Part shown: piece after piece, positions 52,317 through 62,100 of the stretch | Numbering within the stretch: position 1 is the stretch's first letter | How the letters are laid out: each line of letters begins with the position of its first letter | Source: Nocardia ignorata NBRC 108230 | Lineage (GTDB): Bacteria > Actinomycetota > Actinomycetes > Mycobacteriales > Mycobacteriaceae | DNA: 64,000 bases | Assembly (NCBI RefSeq): GCF_001612905.1 | Contig: NZ_BDBI01000016.1 | Coordinates: 124,001 to 188,000, forward strand | Direction: 5' to 3' | Translations under genes and position numbers: made by a program | The notes under the pieces: model-generated | Told to the model about the DNA's origin: nothing | What the model saw: the letters and a program-made list of their open reading frames with translations, nothing else | The model's database searches: none

Positions 52317-52810
52317 CGGGATTCCTCGGCAGCCAAGGCGTCGGCTTGATCGCCGAGCGCGAGCCAGTTGTTGTCCATCAGCGTCAGCTGCAGGGAACCG
52401 TCCACGTCGCGCAGGATCAGGGTGTCGGCCTCGCCCGCCCAGCGCACCGCGGACACCTCGCCGGGGAGGTGTGCGGTCGGCCTGCCGAACAGTTCGGTCA
52501 GTAGTCCCACCCACCGGGCGAAGGTGTCACGCGCCCAGGCGCGACCCTCGTCGTCCTGTGGGACACCCTTGGTGAGCCACAGGGTGATGTCCACGATGCG
52601 GCTGTCCTCGGCGAAGACGCGGCCGCTGGTCGGACCGAAGCCGATATCGAGACGGGCGCGGTCCGCGTGCGGGCTCAGCACCCGCCAACCGAAGCGGGCA
52701 GCCAGGTCGGGCAGCGAATCCATCTGCTTGGCGCCGCCGAGCTCGCGCAGGCCGGTGGCGATCTCGGTGAGCTGTTCGTCGGTCAGCACCCGACGGCGGT
52801 CCGCGCTCAT
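52313..52810 (-). CDS. Small soluble protein, possibly DUF6301
   Basis: This 165-residue protein starts MSADRRRVLTDEQLTEIATG behind GAGGAGG. It is acidic with mixed strands and helices (RFGWRVLSPHADRARLDIGF, then VDITLWLTKG and WARDTFARWVGLLTELFG). The opening and the GW segment recall DUF6301, a family of unknown function in Nocardia and Streptomyces; that link is tentative. It is coupled to the TY-Chap-like gene and probably shares its client, perhaps the giant protein upstream. Confidence 0.6.
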   Translation of the reverse strand: MSADRRRVLTDEQLTEIATGLRELGGAKQMDSLPDLAARFGWRVLSPHADRARLDIGFGPTSGRVFAEDSRIVDITLWLTKGVPQDDEGRAWARDTFARWVGLLTELFGRPTAHLPGEVSAVRWAGEADTLILRDVDGSLQLTLMDNNWLALGDQADALAAEESR

Positions 52811-52826
52811 GCCTGCACCTCCTCGG

Positions 52827-53105
52827 TCATCGGCGCTTCTTCGCCAGATCGGCGAGCCTGCGCTGCCGGACCAGGTCGGCTTCGCGCGCGTTCGAGCCGT
52901 CGAGTTGCCCCGCGAACGCCGCCCGCGCTGCCTGGACCAGGTCGTCGGAGGCGTTCGGGTAGGCACGGGCCACCTGCCACAGCGCGTCCTCGGTCTTCAT
53001 GTCGAGTCCGGTCTCGGAATGGATGCCGCCACCGCTGAGCACCGAAGCGAGCATCTTGTCGAAGTTCTGCCGAATCTCGGCCTCGGTCGGTTCGGTCTCC
53101 CGCAC
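52827..53105 (-). CDS. Short charged protein downstream of the giant gene
   Basis: This 92-residue protein is not recognised. GTG 53105 has GAGGAGG six bases upstream and is preferred over ATG 53120, which overlaps that site. The sequence is helical and charged: VRETEPTEAEIRQNFDKMLA, then TEDALWQVARAYPNASDDLV, and a basic end LADLAKKRR. It lies 33 bases after the giant gene's stop, in the position often taken by an immunity or chaperone gene. No known domain was seen. Confidence 0.6.
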   Translation of the reverse strand: MRETEPTEAEIRQNFDKMLASVLSGGGIHSETGLDMKTEDALWQVARAYPNASDDLVQAARAAFAGQLDGSNAREADLVRQRRLADLAKKRR

Positions 53106-53138
53106 CGCATGCCTCCTCACATCGTCGCGGCCTGAGCA

Positions 53139-56100
53139 TCATCGGGCGAAAATCGTGGTCCGCCGCTGGTCATCGTGCACCACATCACGGATGTAGGCAC
53201 CGAGGTCCAGCTCCGGTGGCAGCGCCCGATACACCAGCTCACAGACGACAGTATCGCCGATGACGATGGCGAACCGGTTCGTCCGCCAGGCGACCGTTCC
53301 CCAGTCGACCCGGGCGTCGCCCTCGAGCGGGAACGTCCGATCCCCCACCCGCACGGCCAACCCGTCCATCGACCGGTAGAACACCATCTTCACACCGTTC
53401 AGCTCACCGTAGACGCCGCTGTCGTGACCTGCCGACTGCCCGGCCTGCAGGGCACCGGTGATCGGGTCGAACAGGGAACGGACGCCGTAGCCGGCGAAGG
53501 GGCGTACGACCAGGCCGTCGGTCGAGATGGTCCTGGGGTAGTTGCGGGCGGGGTGTCCGTTGATTCCGGCAGTGGACGGGGGCGCCGACATCGGCATGGC
53601 CGGTGGGACGCCATAGGTGGGTTCCTGTGTGTGGGCAGGTTGGAACGGAAGTTGGTTCGCCGGCGGAGCGGGGGGTGAGTGCCCGGTGCCTGGGTATTGG
53701 GCGAGCGGGGGTTGGGTTGTGGGATGGTAGGGCTGTGGCGCGGGGTTCTGCGAGCCCGGTGCCATGGGGTACTGCCCGTCCTGGGCGGGGGCCGTGGGGT
53801 ACTGCCCGTTCGAGGCCGTTGAGTGCTGTCCCTGCGGGATTGGTGTCGTCCCGTAGTTCCCTTGCGCTGACGGGTACTGCCCCTGTGCACCCTGTGTCGT
53901 TGGGTACTGGGGCGAGGAGCTGTGTGGGGACGATTCGTTCCCGTTCGGGTACAGGCCGGTCTGGCCATTCGCCGGATATCCGGAGCGGTCCTGCCCAGTC
54001 GGGTACTGGAATCGACCCTGATCGGCGGAGCCCGTCGGGGATGCCGCGTTCGGGTACGGCGGCAACTGCGCAGGAGTTGATCCCCCCGCCTCGATACCCG
54101 GAGGTGGCACGAACGACCCGGATGCTGGGTTCGCTTCGTACCCATGCTGCGCCCAAGGAGTGCGGGGCGCATCCGTTTCGCTGGACGGAACCTGTAGTCC
54201 CCGAAGGAAATCCGGAGCCGCGGCATTGCCAGGAATCCCGATCTGCGCTGGCCGCAGCTCATTCGGACCGTCCGAGGACATCGGATCAGGAACAAGTGGC
54301 ATGTCCGGCGAGCCTGGGATACCCGGCGGCACCTGGAAGCCAGGCATCGGAATTCCCGGCGGCACAGACAGACCGGGTACCTCTGGCGGCACCGGCATCT
54401 GTGGTGTCGGTACACCCGGTGGCGTCGGTACACCCGGTGGCGTCGGTACACCCGGTGGCGTCGGTACACCCGGTGGCGTCGGTACACCCGGTGGCATCGT
54501 TACACCCGGCGGAATCGGGAAGCCCGGCGGCACACCCGGAGGCGTCGGCATATCCGGCGGGGTCGGCACGCCCGGCGGCGTCGGCACATCCGGCGGCGTC
54601 GGCACATCCGGCGGCGTCGGCACATCCGGCGGCGTCGGCACATCCGGCGGCGTCGGCACATCCGGCGGCGTCGGGTTCGACGGGCCAGGCGGGGTCGGAG
54701 GGTTGGGCGGGGTCGGAGCGTTTGGCGGGGTCGGAGGGTTTGGCGGGGTCGGAGGGGTCGGTGGGGTCGGTGGAGGGGTCGGGTCTGAAGGGGTTAGGTC
54801 GAATTCGAGGGGTGGAAGGGGGGAGATGGGTGGGGGGACGGGGAAGTCGAAGTCGTAGTCCTTCGGGGGGTGCGGGATTCGGGAGCGAGTTGGGCCGACG
54901 GGGCGGTTTGCCGGCTCGGGTGCCGCGTGAGGTGGTGTAGTGGTCAGCGCGCCCGGGGTGCCATTGGACGAGCTGTCGGTATCACTGTCGGGGCGTACCT
55001 CGCGATCGGCAGAATCGTTGCCTCCTTCGTCGGTGCCGAGTTCCCTCTCGCCTGCCCCATCCGTGTCGACGTCGTCAGCGCCGGTGTTGACGGGCCGGCT
55101 CGTACCAGGGCCAGTGTCGACGGGCAGGTTCGGACCGGACACCTCATGATCCGAGGTGTCCGCATCGGGCTCGTGCGCAGCGCGATCGCCGCCGACCTGA
55201 CCGTCCGTAATGGGGGCAGGGCCGACGGAACCGTTGACGCTTGTGTCGTCGGACGTGTTCACAACCGGCGGGTTGGTGCCGCCGCCACCATGCTCGTTCG
55301 GGGCGGGGGCCCTGTTGACGGGACCGTCGGCGCCCAGCTCGTTGGAGAGTTGGGGCTGAGCGGGAAGTGGGGATCGGCGGGTGAGGCTCCCCGGGGGTAG
55401 GTGGGTGGGGTTGTCGAGGGCGGTATCGATGTCGGTCAGCGTTGTGCGGGCATCGTCGACGCGCTGGGCAGCTTGCTCCAAGGCGGTGAGGCGGTCTTGC
55501 CATGGCTGTTGCTCGTCGACTCGCATTGTGCGGGAGCGCAGTTCGGCGATGGCGTCGGTTCGGGTACGGGGGTCGATCAGGTCGGATTCGTTGATCGGGA
55601 GGCCCTGGCGGGCTTGTCCGAGGGCGGCTTCGGCGTCGGCGAGTTCCCTTGTCGCTTCCGCTCTTTGCGCGGTGAGGCGCTGCACCTCGAGGTCGGCGGC
55701 GCGGTGCAGCAGTTCGGTGAGTTCGGTGATGTCGGCGGCGCGGCGCAGGACTTCGTCGCGCAGTTCGGCCTGCACCTCGGCGAGTTGTTCGGGGGTCAGG
55801 CGTTCGTGCTGGTCGATCTTGCCGTCGCGGTAGATCTCGTAGACCTCGGCCCAGCGCTCGGGGGTGGCGTCGGTGAGATCCAGGCCGAGGATGCGGACGA
55901 AGTCGCGGCTCGCACCGCGGTCCGGACCGGGCGCGATATCGGTGTGACCGTCCAGCAGACCGAGCAATTCGGGCACGTCGACCAGAGCGGACGGATCGCC
56001 GACGAGGTCGAGCAGATGCCGGACAGCCTTGTCGTGCACCGGGAATTCGGCGTCGGGGACGCGCGGGTCCACGGCGTTGTCACCATGTGCGCGCGGATCG

Positions 56101-59100
56101 AAGTGGTCGATCTCGGCGAGTTCTTCCGCATAGTCGGTGAGCGCGTCGACCAGCTCTTCACGAATGCCGTTGCGGTGCACCAGATCGGCGACCACCTCGC
56201 CCAGCTGCTTGATCGACGTCACCACCGGTTCGTCGGCACCCGGCGGCCTGCGCAGCGCGTCGAGTCGGCGGACCAGCCGGTCGTCGGCCGCCGCGACACG
56301 CTGGGAGTCGATGCCGCTCAACTCTTTCGCGTACTTCACCAGCGCTTCGGCCTGCTGCTGCCTGCGTGGGTTGCGCTGACGCTGATCGGTGAATTCCTCG
56401 GCCAGCCTGCGCGGCGTCATCTCCTCGGCGTCGAGTCCGAGCCGATGCGACACGCGGTGCCGCGCCGCTTCCACCTGGTGGAAGGTGTCGATATCCCATG
56501 CGGTGCGGGCGTAGTCGATGATCGCTTCGATCTGGCTGGCGCGCACCGCGTTCTCGGCCCGCAGGGTGGCAAGCTTGTCCGCCAGCGACTGCGCCGACGA
56601 TCGATCGGCCTCGGTGATGCCGAGCCGATCCACGAGTTCGCCGACAGCCGCGCTGATTTCGTCAGGCGAGCGAAGATCGGCACTCTCGGCCGGGTCGGTC
56701 ACCGCGAGCGCGTCGTCGACCGGTTCGTCGGGAACCACCCGCCACCCCGACCCGTCGTTCACAGCGGTCACATCAACGGATCGACCGTCGACCGCACCGC
56801 CGAAGTGCCGTACGTCGCGCAACCCTTGGTCGAGCACGAGGATGCGTTCGGGTATCGCCTGACCGTCGGCCAGGGTCCGCCCGGGCCGCACATCGGTACC
56901 GATGTAGCGCACGTCGACCACACCGTCATTGACCGCCTGCGCCAGATCCGGGTAGCGACCGAGCGCATCGGCGAGCACTCGATCATGTCCCGTCGGCCCG
57001 TCGAGGACGACCAGCCGCAGCGAGCCCTCGGAATCGCCTGGAACGAGGCCGATTCCGGTTCCGTCGTCGAGCATGGCGCCACCACGCGAGAGCACCCAGT
57101 CCCGGCTCGCCATGTCGCCGATCAGATCGGTGAGTTCGGCAGCCTCGCTGTGCGCGCGCAGGAATGTTTCGGCGTCGCGAGCGAAATCGGTTGCCAGCGC
57201 GTCATATTCACGAATGCGGTCCATTTCGGCGGTGAACACGTCACGCAGGTCACCCGCGTCCAGGTCGGACAGGTCGGTCTGTAGCAATTGCGCCCACACC
57301 GCGCGTTCGTCGCGAATCTGGTCTCGCCGCAACGCGTTCTCGAAGTACTCGCGCATGCCCTGGTCGATGCCCGGCTGATCGGAGTAGGTGAGGTCGCCCC
57401 AGTCGCGCCCCGGTTCGCCACCGTTGTTCACTCCCTGCCAGTTCAACAGGGTCGGGTTGCCCTGGTTGGCCCGGACCACCTCGATCAGGAAGCGGGTCAT
57501 CGGGTCGCTGTCGAAGAAGTCGATCTGGTCGGTGAACGGGATGCGCTGGTGTTCGGCGGCGAAGCGGCGGGCCGCCTCGGCCATGCCGGTGAGGGCACCT
57601 ATCCGGCGCAGCTGCTGGTAGCGGATCTGGTCGAGGGCGCGGCGCACGTTCTCCGGTGTCGGGTCGCCGAGGGTGACCTCGAGGTCGTCGGCGGCATCGG
57701 TCAGCGTGTCGGCGAGGTCGTCACGCAGGGTCGCCGCGTCCTCGAGTTCCCGTGTCCAGCTGCCTATCTCGGCAGTCGAGCGCGCGACCTCGGCGTTGTC
57801 GGGCAGCGTGTCCGGCTGCGCAGGCAGTTCCGGGCGCTGCTCGCCTGCGGCGAGTTCGCGGGCCTCGGCATCGGCCTGCCGTTTCAGGTCCTCGAGTTCG
57901 ACACCGAGCTCCCGACGCACCAGGTCGGGGTCGGCTTCGTCGAGCGCGTACCGGTATTCGGAGCCGTCGCGCAGGGTCGGCGGGCGGTTGTCCGGTGCCG
58001 CCTGATCGGCGATCCGCGAAGTGAGGTGCTTGAAGAACGGCACCAGCTCGCGGCTGCGCCACATCGTGATGGCTTCCTTGAGAATGCGCACCGGGCTGAA
58101 TTTGGTACTCAGGACATCGTATTCGTCACCCGGCGCCGGGCTCGGGTCGCGCTGACTGGTCAGCGGCAGACCCGCTTGGTGACCGAGCATCGATTGGCCC
58201 GCGCTGTCGATACCCGAACCTGACGGGTACTTGGGCGTATGACCTTCGTACCCGAAGTTCACCGCGTCCCACAGGCGGCGCAGCAGGGATTTGCGCGGCG
58301 CGGGCTCGTCTGACGGGTCGGCCGCGGTCGGGTCGGGCGGGTCGAGGCGTTCGGCCTCTTCGACCCGCCAGCGGGAATCGCCGTCGGGCACGAGGCGCGC
58401 GGGTACGCAGTCCCCGTCGACCTGGATGTTGTAGCGGCGGGAACCGTCCGGATTGTCACCACTCTCGGTGACACGGACCGCATCGGCGAGGTCGAGGATG
58501 TCGGTGGCTTCCCGGCGGGCATCGGCGCGAGCATCGGCCATCGCACGATCCGGGTCGCGCGCGAGTGTGTCGGGATCGACGCGGAGCCTGCGAGCCCAGC
58601 CGTCACGCGCGGCTTCGGCTTGGGCACGCAAGGCTGGATCGCTGATTCCGGCGACGCGGTCCGCCGCAGCGGCCATGGCCTCGATCATGGCCGCGCGCAA
58701 CAAGTTTCGATACCGCAGGTGTGCGACGGTATCGCCGAGCTGGGCGAGATCGGCATCGCTGAGATCGAATCGGCGCACCAGACGATCACGGGTCTGATCC
58801 ACCGACTCGGGCGTGGGCACGTGGTCGGCGGCGTGATCCGGACCCGAGCCGGGCGTCGGCACCCTGGCTGCGGGGCCATTCGGATTCGACGCGAGAATCG
58901 GTGAACCCTGCGCGGGCGGCACCTGCTGCGTCGGCATGGACGGCTCGTCCACCGGCAGACCGGCGCGCCGAAGATCGTCCTGGACCTCACGCAATGTCGC
59001 ATCGTCGGCCTCGGTGAGCCAGTACTGCTCGTCACCGTAGAGCTCGGTGTCCGATAGCGGACCGAAGTCGACCGGGTACCGCATAGCCGGCCCGTCGGCG

Positions 59101-62100
59101 CTGTCGAGGAACCCACGAGCCCGCGCCAACTCCGCAAGCTCGGCCAACGCCGCCAACGGCTGCCGCAACCCGGAGAACCGCTCCCCCAACCCGAGCGCCT
59201 CCCCCAACGCCCGAGCATACGAAGCCGCATCCTCCGACAAGGGCGCCGCATCCCGCTGTCCCGGAAGATCCCGCTGTTCCCGCAGGAACTCGGCCACATC
59301 GCGCAGTGGATCCCCCCTGCGCGGCTGGGAGTTGTCCCCCGAATCAGGGGAGCTCGAGGGCGGTGTCGGCGGCATGGGCGGACCGCCCGGCGTCGGGGTG
59401 TCCGGCGTCTGCGGCGACTCTGGCGACGACGGCGCATGGGGCACAGAGGGCGACTGCGACGGCGACGAAGGTGTCTGCGGCACAGGCGTAGTCGGTGATG
59501 AAGACGGCGGCGGCGACACAAAAGGTTTGGGTGGTGCCGACGGCATGGGTGGTGCCGAAGGCATCGGGGGCGCTGACGGCATGGGCGGTACCGAAGGCAT
59601 GGGCGGCGCGGACGGCATCGGGGGCGCTGACAGCATGGGCGGTACCGAAGGCATCGGCGGTGCCGACGGCTTGGGCGGCGCCGAAGGCATCGGGGGCGCG
59701 GACGGCATCGGCGGTACCGAAGGCATCGGCGGTGCCGACGGCTGGGGCGGCGCCGAAGGCATCGGCGGTACCGGGTTGACGCCCGGTTGGGCTGGTGGCT
59801 GGTGGGCCGCGCCGGGGGTGGACGGGGGCTTGGACGGTGTCGGGTCGGGGGACGCGGGGAGGCCGTCTTCGTCGGGGCCCTCGTCGTCGCGGCGGTCGAG
59901 TTCGTCGAATTGGGCGGCGATTTCCTGGCGGGCCTGGTCCAGGAGGTGTTCCAGGCGAAGGGTTCTGGCCTTGGCGAGGAGGTCGGCGGCGAGTTGTTCG
60001 CGGTCGAGTTCGGCGTCGACGGAACGGTCGTCGAGTTCACGACGCAGTTGGCTTATCTCGTCGAGGATGTCGCGAATTCGGCTTTCCGGCGTCGGCTGGG
60101 CCTGTGGGTCGCGGGCGGGTACCGACTCTTCGGGTTGCGGTGCGGGCGACTCGTTCAGTCCCTGCTCCAGCTCCTGCTGGACCTGTGTCAATCGCTCGAG
60201 CGTCTCCGTCAGGCGAGCGTCGGCGGTGTCATCGTGCCGATCGAACACCTCGTCGGTAGCCGCGGATTTCCGGCGGGCCGCGTCGCCGAACGGGTTGCCG
60301 TCCGAATCGCGCTCGTACCCACCATCTTCCGGCTCATCAGGCGACGACGACAACCGAGGCGGCTGCGCAGGCGGCTTTCCGCCCCCACCGTTCTCGGGAC
60401 GGGCCGCACCGGGCTCCCCTTGCTGCTCAGCAGAATTCGGCCGACCGGGCGCGCCCTCTCCCCGCTGCCCACCACCCGGCTGCCGGGGCGGAGTGTTTTC
60501 GCCCGGCGTGCCGAGATGGTTGTCGTTCGTACCGAAGTAGTCGTGCACCAACTGCCGCAGCGCCGTCAGCTTGGCCGCGCGATCGGCGATCTCGATGCGC
60601 AAGGCCCGGATCACGGCGGCCATCTGCTCGGGCTTCAAGCCCTCGTGCTTTTCGATCTTGCCGTCGCGGAACGCCTCGTAGATCTTGGCGTATGTCACGC
60701 CGTCCGCACCGGCCAGGTCGACGCCGACCAGGCGTGCCCAGTCACGGCTTGCCGAGGGCCGGTTCGTATTGCCGACATCACCGGGGACGGTCAGATCGAG
60801 GGTGCCCGCGGCCTCGGCGACCGCGCGGGCGAAGTCCGCCACATCGACACTGCCGAGCGCGTCGGCGATCACCCGGCGCATGGCGTTGATGCTGTCGGGC
60901 CCCTGCAGCGGCATCGACTCGCGGACGAGCCTCGGATCGGCGATCTCCTTGCCGTCCGACTTCGGGGTGCTCTGATTGTCCGACGGCACAACGTCCTTGG
61001 TGTCCGTCGGCGCGAGGGCATAGCTGTCGATATCGCGCAGCGCCTTGGCGAATTCGGTGAGTGCCTCACGCACCAGTTCGCCATTGCCCTGCTTTTCGTG
61101 CATCCGCACGAGCTGATGCAGCTTCTTCCCACTCAACCCCTTCGGGTCGACCGCGAAGACCTTGTCGTCGTCCTTGCGCCCACCCGGCCGCTCGACCCGG
61201 CCCGGGGGCAGCAGCGCCGCGACCCGATGGTCGACACCCGCGAGTTCCGCGTACCGTGCGAGCCGCTTCTGCTTGCGGGTCGGCCGCTCGGTGGTCGTCG
61301 GGCGTTCGTCCGCGGGCAGCGAGTCGTGGCGGTGCGCCGGATGGATGTGACTGTCGGGCACGAGCCGGTCGGCCAGCCGCTGACGCGCCGCGTCGAGCGC
61401 CTTGGAATCGAGTTCGCGAAGGGTACCGAAGTACCGTTCCAGATCGTCGAAGTTCTGTCCGCGCAGCGCTTTTCGCCGAGAATCGTCGGCAAGCAGCTCA
61501 CCGAGCTTGCCCGCGGTCATCTGTTCCTGGGTCAGGCCGAGGGCGGCGGCGAGACGGCCGCGCGCGTTGCTGACGGTGTGGAAGTCCTCGACAAGGTTTC
61601 CGGTGCGAAGGAAGTCGGCCAGACCCTCCACCTGCGCGGCGCGCACCGCATTGTCGAGTTTGAGTTCGGCGATACGGTCGTCGATATCGCCGGGCAGCAG
61701 ATCGCCGGGTCCGAGGTGGAGGTCGCGGGCCAGGTCGACGAGGTCGGCGAGCAACTGCTCGCGGGTGCGCTGCACCGTCGCACCGTCGCCGGGAATCTCG
61801 TCCGAACCGATGATCGGGCGCCACGCGCCGTCGCCTGCGCGCAGCAGGGTGATGCGCACATCGCGCCCGTCGACGGTTTCGGTGTGATTCCGCACCTGCG
61901 GTGTGTCGACCGGCTCGAGGTGGGTTTGCCCCCTGAAGTCGGTGAGCAGCTTGCGGTAGTCGACCAGCAGATCGCCGTCGCGGATCCGCGCGGCCAGATC
62001 CGGTTGGGAGGCGAGCACATCGGCGAGAACCTGGTCGCGCTCGCGCGCCCCATCGGTGATGACGAGCCGATCGGGCGCGCCGTCACCGCCCGGCAGCCGG

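Noticed and set aside
54403..54666. CRISPR array
   Set aside because: The 18-bp units are contiguous, with no spacers, and lie in frame inside a coding sequence.
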